Shown here one piece after another: positions 1-8,977 of a stretch of DNA of 64,000 bases. The notes under the pieces were generated by a model. The model made no database searches, was not told the origin of the DNA, and saw nothing but the letters and a program-made list of their open reading frames with translations. Position 1 is the first letter of the stretch, and the number at the start of each line of letters is the position of its first letter. The translations under genes were made by a program, and so were the position numbers. This stretch comes from Oleisolibacter albus. GTDB taxonomy: Bacteria > Pseudomonadota > Alphaproteobacteria > Azospirillales > Azospirillaceae. The DNA lies in assembly GCF_003336875.1 (NCBI RefSeq), contig NZ_QGNJ01000008.1, positions 175,536-239,535 on the forward strand. The letters are read 5' to 3'.

Positions 1-699
1 GCCGGGGATCTTGCGCGTCATCCGCCAGATCGCCGCCTCCTTCTTCATGCCGATGACGGTGTCATAGTCGCCGCACATGCCGGCATCGGTCTGATAGGCG
101 GTGCCGCCCGACAGGATCTGGGTGTCGGCCGTGGGCACATGGCTGTGGGTCCCGACCACCAGGCTGACGCGGCCGTCCAGCACATGGCCCATGCCCATCT
201 TCTCGGAGGTGGCTTCGCCGTGGAAATCCAGCACGGCGGCATCGACGCCGGCCGGCCCCATGCGGGCGCCGCCCAGCTGGTGGATCTTCAGCACCTTCTC
301 CACCGCGGCGAAGGGGTCATCCATCGGGTCCATGAACACGCGGCCCATGGCATTGACCACCAGCACCTTGTAACGGCCATTGCGGCTTGGCAGCACGGTG
401 TGGCCGCGGCCCGGCGTGCCCTCGGGATAGTTGATGGGCCGGATCAGGTTCGGCAGCCGGTCGATCTGGCCGACCAGATCCTTCTGGTCCCAGCTGTGGT
501 TGCCCAGGGTGATGCAGTCCACCCCGGCGGCGAAGAACTCGGCCGCGATCTTGTCGGTGATGCCGAAGCCGCCGGCGGCGTTCTCGCCGTTGAGGATGAT
601 GAAATCCGGTCTCAGCCGCTCACGCAGCCCCGGCAGGTGCCGCAGCACGCCCTCGCGGCCGCTGCGGCCGACCACATCCCCCAGGAACAGGATACGCAT
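1..699 (-). CDS. YmdB-family metallophosphoesterase (3' end outside window)
   Basis: Calcineurin-like phosphoesterase of the YmdB family (TIGR00282); characterised relatives hydrolyse cyclic nucleotides, but the substrate here is unknown. The 233 N-terminal residues are present; the family is usually about 270 aa, so roughly 40 residues lie off the left edge. Metal-binding motifs are visible: GDVVG at residues 7-11, NGEN at 37-40, GNH at 66-68 and a later GTHSHVPTAD block. The ATG at 697-699 gives the family's normal N-terminus (MRILFLGD). It starts only 4 bp after the fau stop codon, so the two genes are probably co-transcribed. Family call is firm, cellular role is not. Confidence 0.9.
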   Translation of the reverse strand, partial: MRILFLGDVVGRSGREGVLRHLPGLRERLRPDFIILNGENAAGGFGITDKIAAEFFAAGVDCITLGNHSWDQKDLVGQIDRLPNLIRPINYPEGTPGRGHTVLPSRNGRYKVLVVNAMGRVFMDPMDDPFAAVEKVLKIHQLGGARMGPAGVDAAVLDFHGEATSEKMGMGHVLDGRVSLVVGTHSHVPTADTQILSGGTAYQTDAGMCGDYDTVIGMKKEAAIWRMTRKIPG

Positions 700-703
700 G
701 CAC

Positions 704-1369
704 TCAGTCCTTTCCGGCGCCGGGCCGGAAGGCGCCCCGCTCCGTCACGATCCAGTCAAGCGGCTGGTCATAGGCGTCCCGCGGGACCGACGCCACCTCC
801 TGCGCCGCATAGCCGATGCCCACGGCGACAACGCCCCGGCCCGGCCGCCCCTCCTGGCGCAGGGCGTCCAGGGTACGGTCATAGAAGCCGGCGCCGTAGC
901 CCAGACGCCAGCCCTGCCGGTCGAAGGCCAGCAGCGGCACCAGCACCAGATCGGGCTGCACCACCGGCGCCTCGGCCATGGGCTCCATGACGCCGAAGGC
1001 GCCGGGCACCAGCGGATGGCCGTCGCGCCACAGCCGGAACAGCAGCGGCCAGCCGCGCCCGGCCACCACCGGCAGGGCCGTGCGCAGACCGCGCGCGCCC
1101 AAGGCCCGCAGCAGCGGCCGCACATCCAGCTCGTCGCCCTTGGGCCAGTAGCCGGCGACGATGGTGTCGGGCGGCAGATCGGGAAAGCTGTCGAGAACCA
1201 CGCGGGCGACGGCGTCGCCCAGGCCGGCCGGGGGCACGGCGGCGCGCGCGGCGCGGGCCGCCGTGCGGGCGGCGCGCTTGGCCGCGGCCAACGGATCGGC
1301 CAGCGGATCGGTTTCGGGCGTCGCCTCGGCGGCGGGGGAAACGGGATCGGCGGTCGTCTGCCGGGTCAT
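704..1369 (-). CDS. fau: 5-formyltetrahydrofolate cyclo-ligase
   Basis: Converts 5-formyl-THF to 5,10-methenyl-THF using ATP, in cytoplasmic one-carbon metabolism. The 221-aa product has the family's C-terminal nucleotide/folate signature GYGAGFYDRTL and an upstream PLLAFDRQGWRLGYG block. The first 45 residues or so are Ala/Arg/Pro-rich low complexity and precede the conserved basic helix, so a shorter start is possible. It lies directly downstream of a 6S RNA gene, the classic 6S-cyclo-ligase pairing of proteobacteria, and 4 bp before the YmdB-type gene. Family identity is secure; the exact start is less so. Confidence 0.92.
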   Translation of the reverse strand: MTRQTTADPVSPAAEATPETDPLADPLAAAKRAARTAARAARAAVPPAGLGDAVARVVLDSFPDLPPDTIVAGYWPKGDELDVRPLLRALGARGLRTALPVVAGRGWPLLFRLWRDGHPLVPGAFGVMEPMAEAPVVQPDLVLVPLLAFDRQGWRLGYGAGFYDRTLDALRQEGRPGRGVVAVGIGYAAQEVASVPRDAYDQPLDWIVTERGAFRPGAGKD

Positions 1370-1482
1370 CGGGCCATCCGCTCGCCGCGCTGACGCGGCG
1401 CAGAATATCCGCCGGGGCTGCCGGCCGGGATCGTTCCGTTACCGGAACATACGGCCTTTTCCGGGCAGGACAGGGAAAGGGT

Positions 1483-1650
1483 GCGGAAGACAGCCGCCTT
1501 GGCCGTTGGTATGTGCGTATCCCTCGTGACCTGCCAGTGCAGGTGGGCGCCGTGTGACCGCACCACGATGCGGCCAGGGACAGCTCCCAGAGAGATGGTT
1601 ATCGGCCCCGGGGATTATGCGACCTGACGCACCAGGCAGCCATCTTCCGC
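1483..1650 (-). ncRNA. ssrS: 6S RNA
   Basis: 6S RNA binds the sigma70 RNA polymerase holoenzyme and mimics an open promoter. Three signs support it. It sits between zapA and fau, the conserved location. The ends form a 16-bp closing stem: 1635-1650 pairs with 1483-1498, with only G-U wobbles and no mismatches, giving a 168-nt RNA of typical alphaproteobacterial size. A promoter-like element at 1656-1684 would start transcription at about 1649-1650, exactly at the 5' end of the stem. The interior has further complementary arms flanking an unpaired centre. No protein reading frame here looks real. Boundaries are within a few nucleotides. Confidence 0.8.
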
Positions 1651-1655
1651 TGCCT

Positions 1656-1684
1656 AATCTAGGCACGTTCGAGGCGGGCGGCAA
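1656..1684 (-). promoter_or_regulatory. Sigma70-type promoter of 6S RNA
   Basis: On the minus strand, TTGCCG (1684-1679), a 17-bp spacer, and TAGATT (1661-1656). It lies inside the last codons of zapA and points into the 6S gene. The predicted start matches the 6S closing stem. Confidence 0.6.
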
Positions 1685-2027
1685 TGTCCTCGATGCGTTT
1701 TGCCAGGGTCTCGACGGCATCGGCCACTTTTTCCGCCGGCAGATCGGGCGGCGCCGGGGCCGGTGCGGGCGGTGCGGCGGCTGTCTCCGCCGTGCGCCGG
1801 GCCGTGCGCACGGCCTGCAATTCGGCCTGCATGTCGAACAGCTCGTCGGCCAGCACCAGCGTCATCAGCGCCAGCCACTGGCTTTCGCCGCCCACCGGCG
1901 CCCCGCCGGAGAGCTGGCGCAGGCGGCTGTCGACATAGGCCGCCAGTTCCCGCAGCCGGGGCTCCTGCCCGTCCTCGCAGGCCAGGGCATAGGGCTTGCC
2001 GTTGAGGGTGACCTCGACCCGGGGCAT
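1659..2027 (-). CDS. zapA: Cell division protein ZapA
   Basis: ZapA binds and bundles FtsZ protofilaments at the division ring. The 122-aa product starts MPRVEVTLNG, has the ZapA dimerisation head (PYAL, RLRELAAYVDSRL, the alanine/leucine-rich LALMTLVLADELFD helix) and then a Pro/Ala linker before a C-terminal coiled coil ending DIAARLERA. The reading frame is open much further upstream, but the ATG at 2027 gives the family N-terminus and sits immediately after the stop of the DUF4164 gene, indicating translational coupling. The 6S promoter overlaps its 3' end. The Pro/Ala linker makes it slightly longer than E. coli ZapA (109 aa). Confidence 0.88.
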   Translation of the reverse strand: MPRVEVTLNGKPYALACEDGQEPRLRELAAYVDSRLRQLSGGAPVGGESQWLALMTLVLADELFDMQAELQAVRTARRTAETAAAPPAPAPAPPDLPAEKVADAVETLAKRIEDIAARLERA

Positions 2028-2028
2028 G

Positions 2029-2289
2029 TCAGTCCTCCAGAACGGAGCGCAGCCGTTCGATGGCGCGGTCCAGACGGGCGGCGACGGCATCGGCGGCCTC
2101 GCGGGCCTTCCGCTCCCCGTCCCGCGCCTCGGCCAGTTCCCGTTCCAGGCGCCGCTTCTCCTCGTCGAAGCTGGCGCGGGCGGCTTCGGTTCCGGCTTCG
2201 GTCGCCCGCTCCAGACGCAGGCGGATGGCCTGGTCCAGGCGGCCGATGGCCTCGTCCAGGCGGTCGAGAGAGGATTGCAGGCGGTCCAA
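2029..2289 (-). CDS. DUF4164-like small coiled-coil protein
   Basis: An 86-aa, highly charged, almost entirely helical protein with heptad-like Leu/Ala spacing and no cysteine, signal peptide or membrane segment. Proteins of this type (DUF4164) are commonly encoded just upstream of zapA in alphaproteobacteria, and the genes here are separated by a single base, so a shared role with ZapA at the division site is plausible but inferred. A good promoter lies 33 bp upstream. No enzymatic motif is present. The family name comes from recalled resemblance and context and should be checked by profile search. Confidence 0.75.
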   Translation of the reverse strand: MDRLQSSLDRLDEAIGRLDQAIRLRLERATEAGTEAARASFDEEKRRLERELAEARDGERKAREAADAVAARLDRAIERLRSVLED

Positions 2290-2321
2290 CGCGAAAAGTC
2301 CCGGTCAGTTTGCGTGTGCGA

Positions 2322-2351
2322 ACAGTAGGGGCCGGAGCGCGGCGGCGTCAA
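2322..2351 (-). promoter_or_regulatory. Predicted promoter of DUF4164-zapA
   Basis: Minus-strand TTGACG (2351-2346), an 18-bp spacer and TACTGT (2327-2322), leaving a leader of about 26 nt before the ATG at 2289. Confidence 0.5.
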
Positions 2352-2553
2352 CGGCGCGCACAGCCCCGGCCCCCTATCCCGACGGTGATTCGGCGGCATT
2401 CAGCCGAAACGCCGCACATGAGCGCCGGCCATGCCGTGCGCACGCTTGACGGGCAGGCCCGGCCTGCGCAAGGTGCGGCTTGCTGCGGGAAGGCGCGACG
2501 CCGTGTCCCGCCCTGTTGTTTTCGCCGTCTTGCGCACCGAAAGGCCCGAGTGA

Positions 2554-4554
2554 ATGTCCTCGTCCGATCTGATTGAAGGCGTGCCCCACGCCGACATGGC
2601 CAACGCCCTCCGCGCCCTCGCCATGGACGCGGTGGAGGCCGCGAAGTCCGGCCATCCCGGCATGCCCATGGGCATGGCCGACGTGGCGACGGTGCTGTTC
2701 ACCCGGTTCCTGAAGTTCGACCCCAAGCGCCCGCACTGGCCCGACCGCGACCGTTTCGTGCTGTCGGCCGGCCACGGTTCCATGCTGCTCTACGGCCTGC
2801 TGCACCTGACCGGCTATGAGGACATGCCGCTGGAGCAGCTGAAGCGCTTCCGCCAGCTGGGCAGCCGCACCGCCGGCCACCCGGAATACGGCATGGCCGC
2901 CGGCATCGAAACCACCACCGGGCCGCTGGGTCAGGGCATCGCCACGGCCGTCGGCATGGCCATGGCCGAGCGCATCATGAATGCCCGCTTCGGCGACGCG
3001 CTGGTGGACCATTACACCTATGTCATCGCCTCGGACGGCGACCTGCAGGAAGGCATCAGCCACGAGGCCGCCTCCCTGGCCGGGCATCTGGGCCTGCGCA
3101 AGCTGATCGTGCTGTGGGACGACAACCGCATCAGCATCGACGGCCCCACCGACCTGTCCTTCACCGACGACACGCTGGCCCGCTTCCGCGCCTATGGCTG
3201 GGAAGTGCGCACGGTGGACGGGCATGACCCGGCCCAGATCGCCATGGCCATCGATTACTGCCGCACCACCGATGCGCCGTCGCTGATCGCCTGCCGCACC
3301 ACCATCGGCTTCGGCGCCCCGACCAAGGCCAACACCGCCTCGTCCCACGGTTCGCCGCTGGGCGCCGCCGAGATCGAGGGCGCGCGCAAGGCCCTGAACT
3401 GGCCGCATGCCCCCTTCGTCATCCCCGACGACATCCGTCACGCCTGGCGCACCGCCGGCGGCCGCAACGCCGATCAGGCCGATGCCTGGGAGCAGCGGCT
3501 GGCCGCGGCCGATGCCTCGCAGCAAGCCCTGTTCCGCCAGGCCGTCGACGGCAGCCTGCCGGCCGAGGTCCCGGCCCTGTTCGAGGCGCTGAAGCGCAAG
3601 ATCTCCACCGACAAGCCCAGCATCGCCTCGCGCGTGGCCTCGGGCAATGTGGTGGACGTGCTGGTCCCGGCCATCCCGACGCTGATGGGCGGCTCCGCCG
3701 ACCTGACCGGCTCCAACAATACCCGCGCCAAGAATGCCGGTTCGGTGCAGAAGTCGAACTGGGCCGGCCGCTACATCCATTACGGCGTGCGCGAGCACGG
3801 CATGGCCGCGGCCATGAACGGCATGGCCCTGCATGGCGGTGTCATTCCGTTCAGCGGCACCTTCCTGACCTTCAGCGACTATTGCCGTCCGGCCATCCGC
3901 CTGTCGGCACTGATGAAGCAGCGGGTCATCTACATCATGACCCATGACAGCATCGGCCTGGGCGAGGACGGCCCGACCCACCAGCCGGTGGAGCATATGG
4001 CCGCCCTGCGGGCCATCCCCGACCTGCTGGTCTTCCGCCCGGCCGACGCGGTGGAAACCGCCGAGGTCTGGCAGATCGCCCTGGACAGCCGCGACCGTCC
4101 CTCGGTCCTGGCCCTGACCCGTCAGAACCTGCCGACCCTGCGTGAGCAGCACACGGCGGAGAACCTGTCGGCCAAGGGCGCCTATGTGCTGCGCGAGGCG
4201 GCGGCCGGCGAACGCCGGGTGACGCTGCTGGCCACCGGCTCCGAGGTCGCCATCGCCGCCACCGCCCGCGAGGCGCTGGAGGCCGAGGGCATCGGCACGG
4301 CCCTGGTCTCCATGCCCAGCTGGGAGCTGTTCGCCGAGCAGCCGGCGGACTACCGCGCCGCCGTGCTGGGCAGGGGCACCGTCCGCATCGGCGTCGAAGC
4401 CATGATCCGGCTGGGCTGGGACCGCTGGCTGGGTGAAGACGGTGTCTTCATCGGCATGCCGGGTTTCGGCGAGTCCGCCCCCTTCCAGGAGCTGTACAAG
4501 CATTTCGGCATCACCGCCGAGGCCATTGTCGCTGCGGCCAAGGCGCGGCTGTGA
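2554..4554 (+). CDS. tkt: Transketolase
   Basis: Thiamine-diphosphate enzyme moving two-carbon ketol units between sugar phosphates in the pentose phosphate pathway. The 666-aa length is typical. Visible motifs: the N-terminal HPGMPMG and HGSM histidine blocks, the TPP/Mg site (SDGDLQEG then DDNRIS, residues about 155-185), and the C-terminal pyrimidine domain with [13 protein letters not shown] and [16 protein letters not shown]. The start at 2554 gives MSSSDLIEG and leaves the conserved N-terminal helix intact. It is followed by a strong terminator and then gap, so it is probably a separate transcript. This tkt/gap/fba neighbourhood supplies the non-oxidative pentose and triose phosphate steps. 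Confidence 0.97.
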   Translation: MSSSDLIEGVPHADMANALRALAMDAVEAAKSGHPGMPMGMADVATVLFTRFLKFDPKRPHWPDRDRFVLSAGHGSMLLYGLLHLTGYEDMPLEQLKRFRQLGSRTAGHPEYGMAAGIETTTGPLGQGIATAVGMAMAERIMNARFGDALVDHYTYVIASDGDLQEGISHEAASLAGHLGLRKLIVLWDDNRISIDGPTDLSFTDDTLARFRAYGWEVRTVDGHDPAQIAMAIDYCRTTDAPSLIACRTTIGFGAPTKANTASSHGSPLGAAEIEGARKALNWPHAPFVIPDDIRHAWRTAGGRNADQADAWEQRLAAADASQQALFRQAVDGSLPAEVPALFEALKRKISTDKPSIASRVASGNVVDVLVPAIPTLMGGSADLTGSNNTRAKNAGSVQKSNWAGRYIHYGVREHGMAAAMNGMALHGGVIPFSGTFLTFSDYCRPAIRLSALMKQRVIYIMTHDSIGLGEDGPTHQPVEHMAALRAIPDLLVFRPADAVETAEVWQIALDSRDRPSVLALTRQNLPTLREQHTAENLSAKGAYVLREAAAGERRVTLLATGSEVAIAATAREALEAEGIGTALVSMPSWELFAEQPADYRAAVLGRGTVRIGVEAMIRLGWDRWLGEDGVFIGMPGFGESAPFQELYKHFGITAEAIVAAAKARL

Positions 4555-4596
4555 TCGCGGCCTGAGCATCGGCCCGCCACCGGCGGGCAGGAACGG

Positions 4597-4632
4597 CGGG
4601 CGCCGGGGCTTGGGTCCCGGCGCCCGTTGTTT
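4597..4632 (+). terminator. Terminator after tkt
   Basis: Perfect 11-bp stem: 4597-4607 pairs with 4616-4626 across an 8-nt loop, followed by TTGTTT. Confidence 0.8.
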
Positions 4633-4659
4633 ATGCCGGATCAGCCGTGTTGCTTCCGA

Positions 4660-4673
4660 TTGATGCGGATCAT
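4660..4673. promoter_or_regulatory. FNR/FixK-like binding site
   Basis: TTGATGCGGATCAT matches the FNR/FixK consensus TTGAT-N4-ATCAA at 9 of 10 defined positions. It lies about 260 bp upstream of gap. No regulator gene is adjacent. Confidence 0.4.
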
Positions 4674-4756
4674 TGCGGCATTTTTCACTGTTGCCGATTT
4701 TGCCCGCGTGATTTCATCTGTCGACGTCACCCGCACGGTCAGTCCGGGAAAGGGAG

Positions 4757-4779
4757 ACGGAATTGTCCAATAATTCCGT
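4757..4779. promoter_or_regulatory. Inverted repeat upstream of gap (possible operator)
   Basis: ACGGAATT (4757-4764) and its exact complement AATTCCGT (4772-4779) are separated by 7 bp. There is no T-run after it, so an operator or mRNA structure is more likely than a terminator. Confidence 0.4.
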
Positions 4780-4834
4780 AGCTCTACCATGGGCGCCGTG
4801 CAGCTCATGCATGGGGACCACGCCGCTTGCGCCC

Positions 4835-4863
4835 TTGTCCTGACGGGCAAGGCCGGCTAATCC
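4835..4863 (+). promoter_or_regulatory. Possible promoter of gap
   Basis: TTGTCC, a 17-bp spacer and TAATCC, about 70 bp before the GAPDH start. The -10 match is only moderate. Confidence 0.3.
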
Positions 4864-4932
4864 GCCCTGTGAACCAAACGGGATTGCGCCGTCCCTTGGG
4901 GGGACGCGCGGACCGCTCAACCGGAGGAAAGC

Positions 4933-5940
4933 ATGGCTGTTAAAGTTGCGATCAACGGGTTCGGCCGCATTGGCCGCCTTGTCCTGCGCGCCATCTATGA
5001 GAGCGGTCGCACGGACATCGAGGTCGTCGCCATCAACGACCTGGCCGATGCCAAGACCAATGCCCACCTGCTGAAGTATGACAGTGTGCATGGCCGCTTC
5101 CCCGGCACCGTCGAGGTGGTGGACGGCAATCTGGTGGTCAACGGCCACACCATCCGCTCCGTGCAGGAGCGTGATCCGGCCCAGCTGCCCTGGGGCGAGC
5201 TGGGAATCGACGTGGCCATGGAGTGCTCCGGCCGCTTCACCAAGCGCGACGATGCCGCCAAGCACCTGACCGCCGGCGCCAAGAAGGTGCTGATCTCCGC
5301 TCCGGCCACGGACGAGGACATCACCGTTGTCTACGGCGTCAACCATGACAAGCTGACGCCGGAGCACAAGATCGTCTCCAATGCCAGCTGCACCACCAAC
5401 TGCCTGGCCCCGGTCGCCTATGTGCTGCACAACGCCATCGGCATCGACCACGGCTTCATGACCACCATCCACAGCTACACCGGCGACCAGAACACCGTGG
5501 ATACCTTCCACAAGGATCTGCACCGCGCCCGTGCCGCTGCCGTCAACATCATCCCGACCTCCACCGGCGCCGCCAAGGCCGTGGGCAAGGTGCTGCCGGA
5601 CCTGAAGGGCAAGCTGGACGGCACCGCCATCCGCGTGCCGACCCCGAACGTCTCGGTGGTGGATTTCAAGTTCGTCGCCAAGCGCGAGACCAGCAAGGAA
5701 GAGATCGCCAAGCTGATCAACGACGCCGCAGCCGGTCCGCTGAAGGGCGTGCTGGGCGTCTACAGCGAGGATCTGGTCTCCACCGACTTCAACCATGATG
5801 CGCACAGCTCGATCTTCGCGCTGAATGAGACCAAGGTCATCCAGGGCACCTTCGTGCGCATCCTGTCCTGGTACGACAATGAGTGGGGCTTCTCCAACCG
5901 CATGAGCGACACCGCCGTCGCCATGACCAAGGTCGGCTGA
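4933..5940 (+). CDS. gap: Glyceraldehyde-3-phosphate dehydrogenase, type I
   Basis: NAD(P)-dependent oxidation and phosphorylation of glyceraldehyde-3-phosphate in glycolysis and gluconeogenesis. The 335-aa product has the Rossmann start NGFGRIGRL (about residues 8-16), the catalytic cysteine in SNASCTTNCLAP (about 151-162), and WYDNEWGFSNRM near the C-terminus. A strong GGAGG lies 8 bp before the ATG. Downstream is a 13-bp-stem terminator, so the transcript probably carries gap alone. In relatives as I recall them, pgk follows gap and fba follows pgk; here pgk is absent and a DUF3126 gene plus two chemoreceptor genes occupy the space. Confidence 0.97.
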   Translation: MAVKVAINGFGRIGRLVLRAIYESGRTDIEVVAINDLADAKTNAHLLKYDSVHGRFPGTVEVVDGNLVVNGHTIRSVQERDPAQLPWGELGIDVAMECSGRFTKRDDAAKHLTAGAKKVLISAPATDEDITVVYGVNHDKLTPEHKIVSNASCTTNCLAPVAYVLHNAIGIDHGFMTTIHSYTGDQNTVDTFHKDLHRARAAAVNIIPTSTGAAKAVGKVLPDLKGKLDGTAIRVPTPNVSVVDFKFVAKRETSKEEIAKLINDAAAGPLKGVLGVYSEDLVSTDFNHDAHSSIFALNETKVIQGTFVRILSWYDNEWGFSNRMSDTAVAMTKVG

Positions 5941-5962
5941 GCCATCACTTTCGCCTGACAGG

Positions 5963-5994
5963 GGGCGCCGGCCCGTGACGGGCCGGCGCCCTTT
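5963..5994 (+). terminator. Terminator after gap
   Basis: Perfect 13-bp stem (5963-5975 with 5979-5991) with a TGA loop, followed by TTTGCT. Confidence 0.8.
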
Positions 5995-6091
5995 GCTATT
6001 ATAGGTCGGGGCATCCGTTTCCTGACAGGGTGGTCCACCGGCACCGGACGACCACTGCCCCGTCTCCATTTCCCGTCAACAAAGGTGTCCC

Positions 6092-6322
6092 ATGACCCCG
6101 AACGAGATCAGCCGCCTGCAAACCTACCTGCGCAAGACCTTCGGCAACGAGAAGGTGACCGTCAATCCGCCGGCCAAGAAGGGTCAGCCCGTCGAGGTCA
6201 CCATCGGGGATGAGTTCATCGGCACCCTGTACCGGGACGAGGAGGATGGCGACATCTCCTATGCCTTCAACATGACCATCCTGGCCGACGACCTGCCCAC
6301 GGTTGCCCCGGCGAAGAAATGA
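6092..6322 (+). CDS. DUF3126 family protein
   Basis: A 76-aa soluble protein that I recognise as DUF3126, a small family almost confined to alphaproteobacteria with no assigned function. It begins MTPNEISRLQTYLRKTF, has a mixed alpha/beta composition with a VEVTIGDEFIGTLYRDE stretch, and ends in a short Pro/Ala/Lys tail. No signal peptide or membrane segment is visible. It has its own space between the gap terminator and a downstream hairpin, so it is probably monocistronic. No motif suggests catalysis. Confidence 0.85.
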   Translation: MTPNEISRLQTYLRKTFGNEKVTVNPPAKKGQPVEVTIGDEFIGTLYRDEEDGDISYAFNMTILADDLPTVAPAKK

Positions 6323-6330
6323 TGCCGAAG

Positions 6331-6355
6331 GCCAGCGCTCCCCGCGGGCGCTGGC
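6331..6355 (+). terminator. Hairpin after the DUF3126 gene
   Basis: GCCAGCGC (6331-6338) pairs with GCGCTGGC (6348-6355). There is no T-run, so intrinsic termination is uncertain. Confidence 0.4.
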
Positions 6356-6712
6356 GTCCAGCACGGGAAAGCGGACCCGATGCCTGGACGGATATCGACC
6401 GGTCGCAATGAACGGCCGGAGCGGGAGAAGCCCGCGTCCAGTCGCCCTGCCGGACGGGGCGCTCCCGGCATGCTCCGCTGAGACGCCCCATGCACGGGCT
6501 CGGGCCATGTCATCAGAGGCCGGCCCCCCTGTTTGCGTCACCAGCCGGGTGAAGATCCCCCGCCCTGTTCGCGCCGGGGAAGCCGCACAACGGCGCTACG
6601 GCCCATCCTATCCCGATGAACCCCTGGATCATCTCCCGGCACCCGCCCCGCCTCCTTATGCTGCAGCGCAGCACCGGGGGCAAGCAGCGTCGTCTGGACC
6701 GACAGCAGAGAG

Positions 6713-6747
6713 CCTGCATCTAAGATACCTGCATTTAGTTGTATGCA
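6713..6747. promoter_or_regulatory. Short direct and inverted repeats upstream of first mcp
   Basis: CCTGCATCTA (6713-6722) and CCTGCATTTA (6728-6737) repeat at a 15-bp interval. TGCAT (6730-6734) is mirrored by ATGCA (6743-6747). It may be a regulator site. Confidence 0.3.
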
Positions 6748-6773
6748 AGACATATCTCTTATGGGGGATTCGA

Positions 6774-6800
6774 TAAACTTCTGGAAAGGTCAGCCGCCTA
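6774..6800 (+). promoter_or_regulatory. FliA (sigma28)-like promoter of first mcp
   Basis: TAAACTTC, an 11-bp spacer and GCCGCCTA, against the FliA consensus TAAAGTTT-N11-GCCGATAA. The spacing is exact; matches are 6/8 and 5/8. The second chemoreceptor gene has a better copy at 9138-9164. Confidence 0.45.
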
Positions 6801-6847
6801 TAAGTTGCAGGACATAAAAACCAATCTTTTGGGATGAAGGTGCCGTG

Positions 6848-8923
6848 ATGCGCGTCAGAACCCTGTTCACACTCTGTATCTCTTCGGCCGGCGCGATTGC
6901 CGTGGCCATCGCCTTGATGCTGGTGGTCCAGCAGATCAGCCGCTACAACGCCAGCCATGAGGCACAGGAACAGATGCGGGCGCTGCATGCCGTCTCGCGC
7001 ATCGTCGAACGTCTGGCCCTGGAGCGTGGAACGCTCAACGCCGCCCTGCAATCGGACTCGGTGGCCGACGACAAGGTCCGCGCCCGTATCGCCCAGGACA
7101 GCGCCCCCACCGACAAGGCTTTCGCCGACAGTCTGCACGCTGCCAAGGATGTGCTCGGCGACAAGGGCATCGAGTCGACGCTGACCGACCTCAACAAGCG
7201 CTTCCTCGCCATGCGCAGCCGTGCGCTGGAGACCGTCGGCCAGGACAAGGCCGCCCGCGACGCCACCCTGGTCAAGGACTTCCAGACCATCGTCGCCAAG
7301 CAGATCGACGAGCTGACCCCGATCCTGGAGCAGCTCGAGATTTCGGTCGGCCAGCTGGATGCCCATGCCGGCGACTATATCTCCCTGGCCCGGCTCGCCA
7401 TTGATCTGCGCGGGTCGGCCGGCAACCGTGGCGTGCTGATGACGAAGTTGGTATCCGACGGCGCGACAGCGTCGCCGGCATCCCTGGAGAAATATGCCGA
7501 TCTCTCCGCCCGGGTGGATGAGCTGTGGAAGCGCATCGAAGTCCAGGCCACCCTGACTGGCCGTCCGCCGAAGATCGCCGAAGCATTGTCGGCCGTGGAG
7601 GCCCGCTACTTCAAGGAAGGCGATGACCTCTACGCCGGCATCCTCAAGGCTGCCCGGGCCGACGGCAAGCATGGGCTCGAACTGGCCACCTTCCGCACCC
7701 AGCAGACCGCCTTCCTGCAATCCACCCTGCTGATCCGCGACGCCGCGCTTGATGCCGGCGGCGACTATCTGGACGAGCGTGCCGCCAGTGCCATGACCGG
7801 CATCATCCTGGAGGCGCTGCTGACCGCGGGTGTTGCCGTGGCCGTTCTGGTCCTGGCCATGATCTTCAACCGCCGGGTCATCAGCCCGCTGAACAGTCTG
7901 ACCGCCGTCATCGGCCACATGGCCGAAGGCGAGTTGCAGGTCAGCATCGTCGGTGCCGAGCGCAGCGACGAGGTCGGCGACATCGCCCGCGGTCTGGTGG
8001 TGTTCAACCGCAACGCCCAGGAACGCCAGCGTCTGGAACAGGCCGCCGCCGCCGACCGCAAGGCCCGCGAGGAGCGCACCCAGCGGGTCGAACTGCTGAT
8101 CGGCCAGTTCGAAAGCGCCATCGGGGACGTGCTGCAGGCCGTGGCCGCCTCGGCCACCGAGCTGGACGGCACCGCCCGCTCCATGACCGACATTGCCCAG
8201 GAAACCACCCGGCAGGTCACCGTCTGCGCCACCGCATCGGGCCAGACCTCCAGCAATGTCCAGACCGTGGCCTCGGCGGCGGAGGAACTGTCCTCCTCCA
8301 GCCAGGAGATCGGCCGTCAGGTGTCCGAATCCTCCCGCATCGCCGCCAGCGCTGTCAATCAGGCCGAGCAGACCGACGCCACCATGCGCGGTCTGGCCGA
8401 GGCGGCGGAACGCATCGGCGCCGTGGTCCAGCTGATCCAGGACATCGCCGGCCAGACCAATCTGCTGGCGCTGAACGCCACCATCGAGGCGGCCCGCGCC
8501 GGCGAGGCCGGCAAGGGCTTCGCCGTCGTTGCCTCGGAGGTGAAGTCCCTGGCCAACCAGACGGCCAAGGCCACCGAAGAGATCTCGGCCCAGATCGCCG
8601 GCATCCAGTCCGCCTCCGGCGGGGCCGTCGCCGCCATCTCCAGCATCGGCCAGACCATCCGCCGTGTCAGCGAGATCGCCACCACCATCGCCGCGGCGGT
8701 GGAGGAACAGGGCGCCGCCACGGCGGAGATCGCCCGCAACGTGCAGCAGGCCGCCGTCGGCTCGCAGGAGGTCTCCTCCAACCTGGCCCAGGTGGCCGAC
8801 GCCGCCGGCCAGACCGGTGCGGCCGCCGGCGAGGTGCTGGGGGCCGCCAGCGAGCTGTCGCGCCAGTCCGAAACCCTGCGCCGCGACATCGAAGGCTTCC
8901 TGGCCGGCATCCGCGCCGCCTGA
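6848..8923 (+). CDS. Methyl-accepting chemotaxis protein (first of tandem pair)
   Basis: Membrane chemoreceptor of 691 aa that would signal to CheA/CheW. Order: TM1 (about residues 6-28), a roughly 285-residue helical periplasmic sensor region, TM2 (about 315-337), HAMP, then the methyl-accepting signalling domain whose hairpin core reads [21 protein letters not shown]. The sensor region has ALERG and NRGVL blocks faintly like nitrate/nitrite-sensing (NIT) domains, but the ligand is unknown. GAAGG 8 bp before the ATG at 6848 favours it over the in-frame GTG at 6845. No CheR-binding pentapeptide ends the protein. The cytoplasmic half is nearly identical to that of the next gene. Confidence 0.93.
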   Translation: MRVRTLFTLCISSAGAIAVAIALMLVVQQISRYNASHEAQEQMRALHAVSRIVERLALERGTLNAALQSDSVADDKVRARIAQDSAPTDKAFADSLHAAKDVLGDKGIESTLTDLNKRFLAMRSRALETVGQDKAARDATLVKDFQTIVAKQIDELTPILEQLEISVGQLDAHAGDYISLARLAIDLRGSAGNRGVLMTKLVSDGATASPASLEKYADLSARVDELWKRIEVQATLTGRPPKIAEALSAVEARYFKEGDDLYAGILKAARADGKHGLELATFRTQQTAFLQSTLLIRDAALDAGGDYLDERAASAMTGIILEALLTAGVAVAVLVLAMIFNRRVISPLNSLTAVIGHMAEGELQVSIVGAERSDEVGDIARGLVVFNRNAQERQRLEQAAAADRKAREERTQRVELLIGQFESAIGDVLQAVAASATELDGTARSMTDIAQETTRQVTVCATASGQTSSNVQTVASAAEELSSSSQEIGRQVSESSRIAASAVNQAEQTDATMRGLAEAAERIGAVVQLIQDIAGQTNLLALNATIEAARAGEAGKGFAVVASEVKSLANQTAKATEEISAQIAGIQSASGGAVAAISSIGQTIRRVSEIATTIAAAVEEQGAATAEIARNVQQAAVGSQEVSSNLAQVADAAGQTGAAAGEVLGAASELSRQSETLRRDIEGFLAGIRAA
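7772..8923 (+). repeat. Chemoreceptor 3' homology block, copy 1
   Basis: Encodes TM2, HAMP and the signalling domain. It aligns without gaps to 10131-11282 (offset 2359) and is almost identical even at silent positions over long stretches, for example about 8230-8345. Confidence 0.85.
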
Positions 8924-8946
8924 CCCAGATCGTCTCACCGTCATCG

Positions 8947-8977
8947 GGCGGCGGCCTGTCCGGGCCGCCGCCTTTTT
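8947..8977 (+). terminator. Terminator after first mcp
   Basis: GGCGGCGGCC (8947-8956) pairs with GGCCGCCGCC (8963-8972), followed by five T residues. Confidence 0.85.

Larger units (their letters stand above)
4555..4932. other. tkt-gap intergenic region with several control-like elements
   Basis: 378 bp without a credible gene. It holds the tkt terminator, an FNR/FixK-like box (4660-4673), an 8-bp inverted repeat (4757-4779), a weak promoter-like pair (4835-4863) and a small hairpin near 4900-4915 just before the GAPDH ribosome-binding site. The middle is visibly more AT-rich than its surroundings. Confidence 0.6.
6323..6847. other. Non-coding stretch upstream of first chemoreceptor
   Basis: 525 bp with no convincing gene. 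The first 350 bp hold only the hairpin at 6331-6355. From about 6710 the composition turns AT-rich and contains short repeats (6713-6747) and a FliA-type promoter (6774-6800). Confidence 0.55.

Noticed and set aside
2446..2474. TTGACG-N17-CAAGGT as a tkt promoter
   Set aside because: The -35 is good but the -10 is poor, and no other evidence supports it.
1554..2576. A 340-codon plus-strand frame across 6S RNA, zapA and the DUF4164 gene
   Set aside because: No family resemblance, Arg/Gly/Gln-rich composition, and it lies antisense to three supported features.
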